The notes under the pieces were generated by a model. The model searched no databases. It saw only the letters and a list, made by a program, of their open reading frames with translations, and had not been told where the DNA came from. Source: Casuarius casuarius (lineage: Eukaryota; Chordata; Aves; Casuariiformes; Casuariidae). Taken from it: a stretch of 64,000 nucleotides of DNA. The stretch lies in NCBI GenBank assembly GCA_003342895.1, contig PTFA01000111.1, positions 2,493,877 through 2,557,876 on the forward strand, in the 5' to 3' direction. Shown here piece by piece: positions 1-13,139 of the stretch (positions within the stretch are counted from its first letter, which is position 1; the number at the start of each line of letters is the position of its first letter). The position numbers and the translations under genes were made by a program.

Positions 1-15
1 CATATACACACACAG

Positions 16-200
16 AATCATAGACCCATGTAGGTGGAAAGGGACTTCTGGAGGTCCCAAAGCAGGGCTAACTTCCAAGGTAGATGAGGTTGCTGTGGCT
101 TCATTCAGTCCGGGTCAGAATATCTCCAAGGATGAAGAATCCTGGGCAGCCTAGTGCAAGGTCATGTGCTTAGCCACTCTCAGTCAGTGTATAGGGATAC
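16..200 (-). mobile_element. CR1 LINE 3'-end fragment (old)
   Basis: This is a degraded 3' end of a CR1 non-LTR retrotransposon, inserted in reverse. On the + strand it reads as the reverse complement of the usual CR1 tail: a cacagaatcatag start, then ggaaagggacttctggaggtc, an aaagcagggctaactt block, gaggttgct, and finally gaatatctccaaggatga. The same order (tail, gggacct, agcagggt, gaatatctcca) recurs in the better preserved copy at 63197-64000, which gives an internal check. Many substitutions and small indels mark it as old. It has no coding capacity. The boundary near 200 is approximate because the match fades. Confidence 0.85.
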
Positions 201-731
201 ATCTGCATATATAAATGGTGTTTATTTATTCATTTATTTATTATTCAACTGTTATTGAACCATAACAGAAGAAACCCGGTCATACTCGCAATTGCTATTA
301 ACTTTATTCTGTTTTGTGTATTTATGTAGTGAATATCTAACTCCCTGTGGCATACAGCTGAAGAAAAAGATAGATATTATGAAGGGAAATATTTCTTACT
401 GCAGTTAAAAGTGGAAGGACTTGGACACATTAGACTGTGCTGTTATTTTCCCAGTGGTATTGACACATGAGTGAAAGCTCATAATCAGCTCTTTTTTATT
501 AGCACTAGATAATATCACATTCATTGCAAGATTGGTCTCCAATCACACAAGGGCACCTTGAAATCCATGTACCTCTGGGGCAAAGAAGTCACTACAGTTT
601 CACTGGCTATAATCAGTAACAATAGTTCAGCTACACATACATGCAAAAACTCTGGGACACACTGACTCTGATTCACGTTCAAAATGTAAATGGAGGCTAC
701 TTTTGATCAAATTGTCCATCTATCTATTAAC

Positions 732-733
<2 letters not shown>

Positions 734-770
<37 letters not shown>

Positions 771-780
771 AAAAAAAAAA
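734..780. repeat. (TG)n microsatellite plus A tract
   Basis: An uninterrupted TG dinucleotide array runs from 734 to 768 (about 17 units). It is followed almost directly by an A homopolymer at 770-780. The valine/cysteine-rich open frame that crosses it is a by-product of the repeat. The length makes it likely to be polymorphic. Confidence 0.97.
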
Positions 781-3700
781 GTAGAATTAGAAGAAAAAAA
801 ACACTTATTCAAAATGTAATTTTGGGGATAAAATATGTTCTTGATCCAGAAGATACAGGAAAACATATGTCTTTCACATGGACTTTTTTGGGGTGTAGAG
901 AGGAAAGGTATCCACAGATTGTTGGTGTGTAGGTGTCTGAAGATAATGATGAAAGGGAATTTATTTTTAAAACAACATGTTATCAAAACAGCCATATGCA
1001 ATTTCATCATAGATTGTTTAATTGCAAACCCTTATGTCATACACTAACAACAAAGTATTCATTGCAGTGATATTATCCCCTTCTTAATTCAGCAGGGTGG
1101 CAACTGTTTTAACCTAAAATATTCTGAATAGCCTCCACTACAATCATGTTTATTATGTAAGTCTGAATTGTTTGGATTTGTATTATATTGTAACATAAAT
1201 CTAAATCTTTCTAAATCTTTTGGAAAGTATTTCAAAAGACAAATTTAATCCTATTCTGTCTGCCAGAGGATCCAAACACTGAACCTGAAAAAAATCCCAT
1301 TACTGCTTGAGTCAAATTTCTCTCATCCTTTCACTTAATTTTGTTCTCTGATTTTTATGCCAGTGATACAAACTTAGAAATATTTTGAGAGGTTGCAATG
1401 TTGGACTGAAAAGAAGTTTTCTAGTCCGGTAAAATCAGTGAGTTAACTGTTTTCATCTATACACATGCAGAGTAACGTAAATTATTCACTTACACACTAG
1501 TTTTGATGCTATTTTTGACAGGGTTCATGTGAGATCTAATTAAAGACTTGAATGCCTTAAACAGAGCCTGAGTGTCCTATCACTGAATTTTTTTTTCACT
1601 TGTGACTGAACAAGGCATTCATAAGTGTCAAAAGCAAATGTCTCTTTTCGCTTTGCTTGTGAGCTTCCTCACAAACAGCTGCAGAATTACATGAGAAGAG
1701 AAAGAAAACCGAGATTGTTATATTGTGAAATGGGCATGTTCATGCATGAAGTTCAAACAAATATGCTGGCAACAGAGAACAAAGTTCACCAGGTAGTTCC
1801 AAATACATTCTCTGGGTAATTTTTCAGAGGGCGGTGATCACAGCGTTAGCATAATAGAGGTTCTTTCAGTAAACAAACTGCTAAAGGAACTAAAAATGCC
1901 TTTTTTCTCACACACTTCTGGTGAAGTACAGACGTAATGCCAGGACCCTGCCAACATACTGGCATGCTCTATGCCTGCTATGTTCTGTATGCCTGCTACT
2001 CTGCTCCATATGTTCCCCTGACCTGTTGCTTCCTTTTTCATGTCTCCTGTGTAATTTTGCTCTTCTCTGTGCTGTGCATTGGGGAAAAAAAAGGTCATCC
2101 ATTCTGACAAGCTGCATGCTAATTCCTGTTAGAGCTCCTTTGAATAAAAGGGACTCTTTACTCCACAATTCTGAAATACAAGCCATATGCAGATGATTTT
2201 GAGGTAGTGAAGCACTGTTATTATAGTTCCAGGTCCACAGGTGTGGCTTGGAAAGTGAATGTGTCTGAAACTGCCAGGATCAAGCTATGCAGCTTAGGTT
2301 AACCCACATGAAAACCACAGGTAGAACTATAGTAGCATAGGACCCCCAAAAGGACAGTGAAGCTTGGAGATGTTCCCAAATTTAAGCCATCATCATGAAA
2401 ATCAGAGCATGGGGCTGATCCTGGCTGTCAGTCACTGGTGCTAGGGTTCAGTCCCCATGGAGGTGTCAATGTTACTAAGGAATGCTAGAGGCCACTGTGA
2501 GGCATATTAGAATATCCCGGATGCTAATGAAATTTGCTCTGGTACTAGACTGAACATGATCAAGGAAATGCGTATGATTAAGAGCCGCCCCTGCATCTTA
2601 ACGCAAGGACCATGAATTGATCTATTCTATACTTTTGATATAGCCTGGGTTAGCCTATATCATGCAGCTATTTTCTAGATGCTAATCTACACAGCATGAT
2701 GAAGTCAACTCTTTTTCTATTTTGTGAATACATGAAGTATATTTTGCATAAATGTTTACATAACTTCAATATACAGTTTCTTAGCCTTGCCTGCCTTAAG
2801 CCTTGTAATGATAGTCAGCCACAAAAAAGAAATATCTGGTGGCATAGCAGATCCACTGTAAATCTACAAAGAAAGCCTAAAGCCAAAACACATACACAAG
2901 AGATGGAGAATAGCGCTACAAAGTGCATTTCAGTAATTCTCCACTGAATAACCATGAAAAAGCATTAGATATAGAGATGGGCAAGCACAGCTGTGGATTC
3001 CTCTGTGATCCTGTATCAAGAGCCGTTCTGTGGATAATCCATTTAAAGATGCTCTCTAGCCTGAGTTAGCATGTGCCAAGTTTCTGCATCAATTGTGGCA
3101 TTCTGCCTTACCCAGATAGAGGCCAGTCAACAACTAATGCGATTACATGGCCACGATAGCTTTTAACAGAAAAATAGCTTAGAAATTTGCAATTGGATTT
3201 GAACTTATAATCCTTTGAAAGCAAAGGTAGCTTTTCAAGTCCTGATGCTGAATAACTGCTTCTAGCAAAAGCAACAGGAGGCAAAAGTCCAATACAAAAT
3301 TGTTTTTCTTATGCCTTTTATGTTTCAATGAGTTAAAGTGCTCTTCTCTTAGTTTGGAGCTTACACCTCAAACATTTCTCTGAGAAGAAAGAAATATCTA
3401 TTTGCATGCAGAGGACGTATCTTGATCAGCATGATATCTACTATAATGGGCTCTGTTCTTTAGAATCCACACTGCAGGGCATTGCAGCATATTTGAAGGC
3501 ATCTAAAGTCAAAGATGTCAGTGGGCATCATTTAATTCATTCTGAAAGCGCAATTATGGTACAGTGAAGTCTGCATTACTTATAGCTGAAAATTGCTTAT
3601 TGACTATATACAAAGATTTGAAGTATTAGATCTTAGCAGAGCTATTCTTTTTTAGTCTAGCAGAATGAATTTTAACTAGCTGAAATGCATTACTTTAGAC

Positions 3701-6700
3701 TGAAGGTTGAACCGGATAGAATATAAATCACCCTAATGATGCTTATCGTTCCATTTAATTCATGTTGTTTGTCATCTCAGAAGCAATTTGTTGCATTGAT
3801 TTCCCTGCCATCTATTTTTTTTTCTGGGTTCACTATAGAAAGAAAAAAAGGAAGAAGAGCACAGAACCTAAACATTCTGCCATTTGAACACAAAGACCTA
3901 CCCCAGCAGCAAGTTTTAACTGCCTCAATCACCCAGCACAAGATTCAGCTTTAGTCAGTGCAACCAGAGGGTACTACAAATGCAGAATAAGTTGCAGTAT
4001 GAAGATTGCCTGAACAGTAGCATATAGAGTCTACATTTGCCTGCTTCCTTTCATCAGTCACAGACAGCACTTTTAATGGAAAATCTAGTAACTCCTCCTG
4101 GTTCATTTTACTATAATTTAGTAGTCTGAAATCACTTGATAATTTTAAATAATTAATTTTATTTTTAATCCCTTTTCAACAAAGAAACACTTGCCTTATC
4201 CCCACATTTCTAGCCAGGAGTAGCCATCTTCAGGAATTAACTGGTTGCCTGTCATCCAGAGAGCCTTAGGCAAGTGTAGTCATTGTGAATGCAGGAGTCC
4301 TTGCCTGATCCTAGGCTGACCCTTGCTTGACTCTCAGTAAATCTGCACTACGGCATCACATTGTGGCTTCCATGCAACATGATACATAGAGCACACCACT
4401 CATATTAGGTTGCATTCCTGTCTGAGGTTGCATCTGCCTGCTGATCTCTTCATCATTGCAGAAACCTAGAGCTTTTTCTCTATGGTGACTTTTCATTCCT
4501 GGGACATCTCTGTGCATTCTCGACTCTGCTACTGGCATTAACACTTCTTTGTCTCATGGGTTGGGGGTGTGGGTTTTTTTTTTTTCCATTTTTGTGTAGG
4601 TTTTCTCATACTACTCATTTGTGTCTCCTCTTAAAAAAAATAATAAGCCTTTTAAATATTACAAGTGAGTCTAATGCTGGAAAAATCCTTGCATTAAAAT
4701 GGATTACTTGCATTAAAAACCTGAAGTGCTCGTCTTTCTTTCTTTTGAATAATTTATTATTCCAAAACCCTAGAGTATCTTAAAAAAACCCCAAACCATA
4801 CCTCCCATGAACATACCACACCTGCATCCACAGATGCTGATCAGATGAAATCTCCCTTCACTACCTAATTAGTGTATCTGAGCCATTTGTTTTTGGGTCA
4901 GAGTAATCTATGACCAAAGAGTCAGCCAAAGAGGGTGTCAACTGTAAAAATTTTTGTTGCTTTGCGTCTGTAGTTCAATGACTTTTCAAACCGCAGACTG
5001 TGTTTACAAAGCCTGATAGAAAGATATTACCTTTCATACAGTGGGGAAGCTGGCAGCTTTGTGCAAGACTTTTCTTCCCAGGGAGCCTCTGGGTCTTGTC
5101 TCAAGGTATAATACGAGAAATGTGGGCATAGACTGAACAGGGTGGGCAGCTTTTAAGGGTGGGATTCATCACATTTAAGCCTCATCAAAAGTTTCAAAGG
5201 GCTGATTTATGTCCAAAGACATGACTGTCTGTCAGTTTTGAACAGTGCCAAAACAAGCCAGTGACCTAATGAGACTCTGCATTGTGTCTGCTGTCTATCT
5301 TCCTCCTTGTTCTATCTTTTTCCTAAATAAAGGAAATTGCAGTGATACAATCCACTAGGAAAAAGAAAGAAAATGAGGGAGGAGTTTTTAAAACCATTTT
5401 CCAGTGAAGGGAAAGAGGTGATCCAAATGAAAGAGGGGTAATAGACCACTGGTTTACAATCCATGTCAGGCAAAGAGAGAGAGAAGATAAGTCAAGTCCA
5501 TCTATCCTTCTGGCTGATTCATTTAAAACAGAAAAAAATAAAACTTCTAAGCAAATTAGGTCAACAGACTAGTGAGGCTGCCTGTTTCCTATTTCATCTT
5601 AATTATTTTTATTTTGTTAATTAATTTTGAGACTATTAACATTAGCTTTAATATTCAGGTTTCTACTTCTTTGTAATCAGATTAAATGATTGCAAGGTCT
5701 TTCATGTGCATTCTAGTTCTCCTTTCAAGGACTTTCATAACTGCTTGCTTCTATTTATATTTCTCCTACCACAAAGCCGATGTCACAGAAAGATACTTCT
5801 GATCTTGCTCGTAAGAAATGTTACATCTGCTATTTATGGAAAGGAGCTCAGTATCATTTGTGCTGAGTAATTACTTTCATTTCTTTAATCTTGTTTAAAG
5901 CTTTACATCTCGTATTTTGTATTAACCCTATACTGCTAACATTCGCTGGAGAGCATTCTAGCAGAGTCAGGCTACCAATGTGCTGACAGTTCCTTAACAA
6001 TAAGCAGAGCCACTGGAGCATTTCTGTATGACAGGCTGCAAAAAACATCCTTACTTTCTTGATACAGTCACATTCAGAGATAAACTGTGATGGGTCACAT
6101 GTCTTCCTTTTGCAGTGCTTGTTTCAGCCCAATTGAGCAATGGCATCAGGGAGACATTTTTCTCCTATCACTCATCAAGACGTAATAACAGGGTTCCTAT
6201 TGTTAGAGAAGCAAGCTTTGCTTTTGTTGGAGCTGACAAAAGTTTTAATGTAAACACTGGCCTTTAAAGACAACATACTTGTAGTTAAGAGAATACAAAA
6301 ATGTCTAATAATAACATATCTCCATTCTAAATTCTGACACGTGCTTCTGAGATTGCCAGTTTTTCCTGTTTTGAATCATAAGCCTAACACCATACATTAA
6401 GTTACAGCAGTGCTATAAAAGACANAGAGGTCAGAATAGGTGGTGTTTTTCCCTTGTGAAGCTTGTTTAAGGCCAATACTGACAACAGCCAGAGCTTTCT
6501 CACAAAGAAAAAGATGTGAAAGCAAAGGTCAGGATCCTGGCTCTGCCTAGCTCTGCCTTGGCCAGAAGAAACAGCCCAGCAAAGACGTGGAAGCAGCTCA
6601 CTTTGTGCTCCTTCAAAGAGCTAGCAAGGGTGACACTGACATGTGGTATGCATGAAAACACAGTGCCTCCTGTTTTTTAGTATTAGCAGTAAAGCTTGCT

Positions 6701-9700
6701 TTTACTTTGCTCCAGGCCCGCAGGTGCACAAAACACTTCAGGAGCTTCTAGTCCAAAATACCTCCCAGCCTGGTACATGCTGTCCCTACACTACTTACAG
6801 GCAACAGATCTGAAGACAAGATTTAGCATGCTGAAAGTATTTTAAATCTAACAGTTAAAAGTTGTTTAATAGTATAAGTCTACCTGTCACATTTTTCTAC
6901 AAATCAGATGGTTTTAGGAGTAGTTGGAGGTGATAATAAGCTTGGGGAGGCTGGTCTGCTCTCTCCTGGCTGCAGAAAATGAGTGGAATGCAACAGAAGT
7001 GACCTGATACTTGGCCACATCTATAGTTCTGACCCAGCAGGACAAAATCATATCACGGTGAAATGCAAATCCAGGAGAAAAGAAGGAGCTCTAAAATTTC
7101 AAGCGAGTACCTCTAATGCTAGTCATTTGAATCCATGCTCAGACATGTAACTAACCTGATCAACAGTTAGTGAGATCACAGGACTTCCACCAACCCAAGC
7201 ACCTGATTCTGCAGGTTTGGTTTCTAGCTGCCAGAGCATTGTCCAAAGGTAAAGAAGTCTTTCAGAACATTATACAGTTTATGAAAAACGTCACCAGTGG
7301 CTCGAGAATAATTAGCTACAAGAGCCCCAGTGTCACTATGACCAGAGAGATCCTTGCCAATGGTAATGACTGCCAGATATATCCCACCCATTTTGCCTAA
7401 GTCTTATTGCCAGGGAATGAGTATGATTTTGGAGCTGGGCACATTGCTGCACGATCTCACATTCTTTTTTAAACTGCCATAGAATTATTTTTCAGATTCA
7501 TGGTTTATACTTAAATTGTCTCTAGTCCTAGTGCTTTAAAACATAAACTGAGCATGTATTCAATACAGTGATGTCTCTCTGAGCTTAGCATCTGGAGCAT
7601 CAGCTTGAAATGGCATAAATTGCCTTATACCTCCTGGCAGGGTGTTGTTGGTGAAGTCTGGTGACAATTCTGTTAACATCAATTATTTCACTACTGATCA
7701 TTGTGTTAAATCACCCACACTGGACATAACTACAGTTTTTGTTAAATGGTTGCTGGGTGTGGTTAAAGACACACAAATCTTTTCTCTGCAGATTTAAAGT
7801 AATTCTGTTCCTGGCCAGCAAAATCAGGGAATAAAGAAATATATCTCTTTCCAATCAAACTGCTCCCTAGATACTGAAAACCAAACACTCTCTTATGCTG
7901 TTTTAGGTGCCTGAGGACCCAATTGTCCTTTGACAAACTGCCAACCTTTAGTTTTCTTTCAGCTTCTCAAATATCTCATGTTGCTGAATTTAAATAAACC
8001 ATATTTAATATAAATATAATACTGGAGGAACAGATACCTATTAAACAGGGCTGTACAAGAGAGTGGAAAACAAGAGAGAGAGCGCACTGAGTGACCCAGC
8101 TACATAATTTCATAGTGTCTACAACACATTTCAAATCTAATATGGACCAGAAGTCACTGTGTATCTATTGTATCTAAACTGTCAGTGATAACCATGGATA
8201 GATACTAGCATTTATTCAGCTCCAAGGAGGGATTGCTGTTGGTTCTACAGCGATGCATCTAAACCTTCTTCAACCCTCCAGATAATTTTACTAGCTTTTT
8301 AACAAGCAGTGAATACTGCAACATGCCATGAATGTGCTGCAGTCACCTTTCTGTCTTCTGGCACATTTATGAGCACACTTTCCTCAAAAACAATTGAATA
8401 GATTATTCCATAATGTGCCATCGTGCTTGTGGGAGAAAAAAGCAAGAAATAATTTTATTTACTAAAAACACATGCTGCTTTTCTCTTGACGATAACTTGA
8501 TTTCATTCAGTTAGTATAAGGGAAAGGGGCGGGGGGAAACTGGGAGCAAGAAATGTAGAACAAACTGCACTCCACCCTCCGAAAGTGGNGCTTAGCACAC
8601 AGACAACCCAATAGACAGTTTCTTAGTGGTGAGAGTCAGCAAGTCAGCTTCTGTCTGTTTGTCTGTCTTCTCTTCAGTTGGGTTTTGCTATNACGGTAGT
8701 CCCGGGCATCTTCATTTTTTCTACATAGCAAATCTGCCACCATTCTGGCACCATTTAATAATTAATTTCTGTATTGTCCACAGGGTTTACATGTAGCTAT
8801 TTTTGTAACATGAGTGAAATTGCATTACAGTCTGAGTATTTTTCAACATTTGCCCTGTCACATCCTTTGCAACTCCTACCTTTCTGGAGGGTGAATTGAA
8901 GAAAGTAGTTTTTGAGCTAGATATAAGCTCCACTAAACAAGGAACTCGCTCATGGTGGGAGCAAATTTCTAGGATTATAAATATAAATCCAAGAGGGCAG
9001 AAAGACATTCAGATGAAATAGGAGAGGAATAAGCTTTGGAGAGGATGATTTTATACATCTACCAGAGAGCAGTTCTTTTTTGCTAGTCTCTGTTTCTGAT
9101 TTAACTGCACTGTCAGAATAGCTCCATGGGCATGTGTCATGTCAGCTTTTCCCACATTTGTGTATGGAAGAAAGATCCCCAGAAATTTTGAGGCCTCTAG
9201 ATACTGAGGAGAAACTCTTCTTTTCCCTTTTCTCTCCTTCCTTAATGAGACGCCTTCTTTTTTTCTCCAGATTTCTTCTCTCTTCCTTTTCTCATCTATT
9301 GTTTCCTTTTCTTCCTGGTCTTACAAACATTTTAAAGAATTTTTCATTCAACTACTGAAACATCTTCCTTCAATTAAGTATATTTTTTTCAAAAATTTTA
9401 CAGAAATACTGACAGACTTTCTTCCCCAAATGTACAAATAAATTATTTCTCCCTCCCATAATGTGGGGGGAAGGCAGGTAAAGTAAAGTATAAAGGACAA
9501 ATAACACTGTTGAATAAAACTTCTGCTTTGAATTCATGAAATAATTATAAGGATAAAACTTCACCACTGTTTGCCTAGTTACAAGCAAGATGCACATCCC
9601 AAATGTCAATAGCAAAAATTCTATGGGCACAGCAACAGAGCTGCAAGATCAGTACAAATCAGGCAGCAACACAAAATGACTCTGCCAGACAAAGTATTTA

Positions 9701-12270
9701 TAGCTTTCTTGAAAAGCTTTAGGTTGTTTGGAATGAGAGGGAAAATAGCTAAAAATATCAAAAGAGAAATAATAAAACTTTTTGTATTTGGAGAAAAATA
9801 TTCTCGTGTCACTATATCAAGGAGACCATGCATTGTGAAAGAAAAATGAAATTCTGACTGAACAAAAAATATATATCATAAAAATGAAACTGTCTAGAAT
9901 CACCACACTATCAAGCAGAGATGGACGTAAACAGAAATAGAAATAATCACAAATGGATGAAAAATGTTGGTATGAAACTGTCTAGAAATGATGATGAGTA
10001 TAGCAAGCTCCAGTGAAACTTGGATTAGAAAGTGAGTTTTGAAAAGCAAATTTTAATATTTGAGGTAAATGAAAAAAAGTCATGTTGCAGAGAGATATTA
10101 CCACTGACAATTCATACTCTTCACAGACAATTTTAGAGAGCTGCTCAGAGCAAAGAATAGCCCACACTAGACCTCATTCTATGGTCACCTATGCCACCTT
10201 TATTCAGGCTTCCACTATATCATCTACATTAGCATGTACATTATTACATATTCATGTATTGATTTGCCTCATTCAGTGAATAATTGCAGTAGATGGTATT
10301 TGTTCAATAGAAAGCAAGACACTACTTNTTCAAGGCCTCCAGCTTCTGTGAAAAGTAAACCTAAGGTCTATGATTACAATCTCCTTCATCATAAGAACAG
10401 GCTCATGAAGCATGGTCCTGGGATCATGCAAATAAAGGCAATACTATAGAAGCATAAGAGGTAAGCATCTGCCTGGCACTTCTTAATTTTGAGTGCATGG
10501 AAAACTTATGTTTCCTTAATGTGTCCTTTTCTGCATATATTTTCTAAAATGTAAACTGAATTTTTTAAAAAAATGAATATGTTGTATTATGATGATGGTT
10601 TGTACAGGTTGCCAGTAAGATGAGGAACTACAACAAAAGACTAATGACACCCACGGAGTATCTAGTTCAACTCTAATTTATGAATAAGATCANGTGACAC
10701 TGGTCACAGAGCCTTCCACAATCTTTACCCATTCTTTTCTATCATCTCCTTTTTTTTCCATACCAGCCTTTTCCCCACAGGTTAGCTCTTTTTCCCTTCC
10801 CCATTATTCTTGACTGTACAAAGATATTTTCCCTCTTCAAGTATCTTACTCCCACAGTTTTATTCATCTAGTCTCAATACTCCACTGATAATCAGTTCTG
10901 TCCCTGATGATCCCAGCCTCCAAGTTCAGGTTGCCTCTTCCCCTGTCCCAGTTCTACAGGACTGCATATTATAGTCTCCACCTTTGCTTCCAACTCTTAG
11001 TCCTGGGTTTTATATCACTATATTTGCGGCAATCACCCAGAGAGATTTTCACCTCTCATCTAGCCTGAGGCATCATATTTTGAGGCTTGATTCCTGAGAT
11101 TCCCCTTTTCATCAGTGTAGATCAGGGCAAAAATAATCTTCCAATTCAGAGAAGAAGCCTCATTTAGGAACCTGTCTCTCTTCACAGATTATACAGAATT
11201 TTAAAGGAAAATGGCTTTGTAACTTACATGCCTAACTTTAGGTGGTATATCATCTATGGCATCTGGACACCAACAGCGCTGGGTTCCTGAGCAGCTCTCT
11301 CTTTCGATTCCCAAGCACAGTTCTGGACCGTTGATTTGGAATAACCTTCACAGAAAAAGTCTTCTGCACCCCATAGCCTAGAATGGGGTGCAGAATTTAT
11401 TATAGACATGCTGTTTACCCTATCAGGTCAGAAGTAGAGGTGATGGGAACTCCCTTATTTACACAGGGGAGAGAATCTTCTGAGATTGTTACTGGTGAAA
11501 TCGAAGAAATCTACCCAGTGTTTGTATGCTACAGTTCTTCAAAAGCCACAATGACTGGACAGATTTTTAAAGGGACAGCTAAAGGAATAACAGAAATTTA
11601 GCACCTTGGACACCTCTATTTTCTTGAGCAAATGATCAGAAAGAAGGCATATTCTGAATATTGCTCTCAGGCCTGAACAATCGTGCGTATACAGATCTAT
11701 CTGCCTGTAAGAAATATATTTTACAGCAGTTTAAAGATACATCTCATCTTACTCCTTTTTTACCTTGGTACTGATGAGTACTTTGCTTTTAAAAATACAC
11801 CGTTATGTTGCCATGAAAATGAATATCCCTAACTTTTTCTTCTATATAACAGAAGCTGATGAGAAACCGATTATATGTAGGCATCACAGTGTGATCATTT
11901 ACAACATCATATACAATAACAGTACATAAATACATCGCTACTTGCAAAAGACTGCCGCTGTGTGGAACAATCATTTTTCTTTCACGTATTCAGACCAAAT
12001 CAATAATTTGTGTGGCATCACACTTTGCAGTTTTGTTTTCCTTTAGTAATGAAATTTTTCCTATTATCTGACTTTTTTTCTTTTTTTTCTGTAGGAAGTG
12101 TTCTAATTCAAGATGTGTTCAGGTAACAGCTATTTTTTCAGACAGAAAGTTATGGAATATCCGGCCATTAAATAGAGTTGTGCTGTATGCTGAATCTCAG
12201 GAGTTATACATGTCAGAACTTCAAAAACTGCTGACAGAAAATTCTTGGGTAGCAGCTCTGACCCTCTTTA

Positions 12271-12291
12271 AATAGCCCTGAATGGGCTATT
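12271..12291. other. Small perfect inverted repeat
   Basis: The 8-bp arms aatagccc (12271-12278) and gggctatt (12284-12291) are exact reverse complements separated by 5 bases. No terminator, RNA gene or repeat family can be assigned. A stem this short can arise by chance in a 64-kb window. Confidence 0.4.
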
Positions 12292-13139
12292 AAATCATTG
12301 TATTAATTATAACACTGGTTATGCGCTGGTGGCTTCCACTGCATAAGGCTATCTATCTCTTGAGTGATGGCTTCTCTATGGTTCGTGACTGACATTGACT
12401 TAATAAGGAGATGTAAGTAAAATTTTCTTCTTAGACTTTAAAATGTAAGATGAAGAAGGCTCTAGTGTTCAAGTTTTCCTAGCATTTTCTAGAAAGTCAG
12501 TCCCTCTTCAATATTTAGGGTTCATTTTTTAAATTTAGAACGTTGANTACTAAAGGTTTAGTTTCATTATGATTTATTCATTTATTTATGTTAATTTCTG
12601 CATTTGTTCCAAATGATTCAAGTAAGACTGATAACATATCATCTGCAAGAATAAGGGCTTATTAGATCGAGTCAATTATAATGGGAATTTATAATTTGAA
12701 TCTGAAAGAAAGCACTCAAGTGGAAATTATTTTATTTTAAATTGTTAGCCTCAATCTGAACTCTTATAATTACTTGTAAAGATGAAAATTTTTAAATAAC
12801 ACGATGTATCCAAGCTATGCAATTTCATGCTATGTACTTAGACTACTTTCCTTCTATTTATTTAGTGTCTAGAGATCATATACTAATCCCATGATCCAGT
12901 GATCCAGCATAAAGAATGATCAGAGGTAAGGAGGCATACAGCTTACTGTTTTACTTTACCATTCTTATGTCTACTGTGTTTTGAACCAAATTCCTAGTCC
13001 CCATTGAGTCTAGCGGCAGAATGCCAGTTTTACACTGTTTTGTAGCTCCTCTCTCAGCTTCTAAGCTATATTCACATCCAACTCATTCAGGGGGTGAAAT
13101 CGCCTTCTGAAGTCTAAGGTCTACGGCCATCAACTTAAA

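Larger units (their letters stand above)
201..13139. other. Intergenic DNA upstream of PRKX, no gene seen
   Basis: This is AT-rich single-copy-looking DNA. The open frames are all about 92 codons or shorter, start at random ATGs, and show no recognisable domain, codon bias or splice-site framing on either strand. The only clear structured elements are the TG microsatellite at 734-768 and a small perfect stem-loop at 12271-12291. In mammals the region 5' of PRKX is a gene-poor stretch towards NLGN4X. A similar desert is plausible here, but that is inference. Old diverged repeats are probably present and cannot be named by eye. Confidence 0.6.

Noticed and set aside
10640..11300. Possible additional old repeat (pyrimidine-rich, with a tctagttcaactc word)
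   Set aside because: One CR1-like word is not enough. The surrounding order of motifs does not follow CR1 as it does at 13140-15910.
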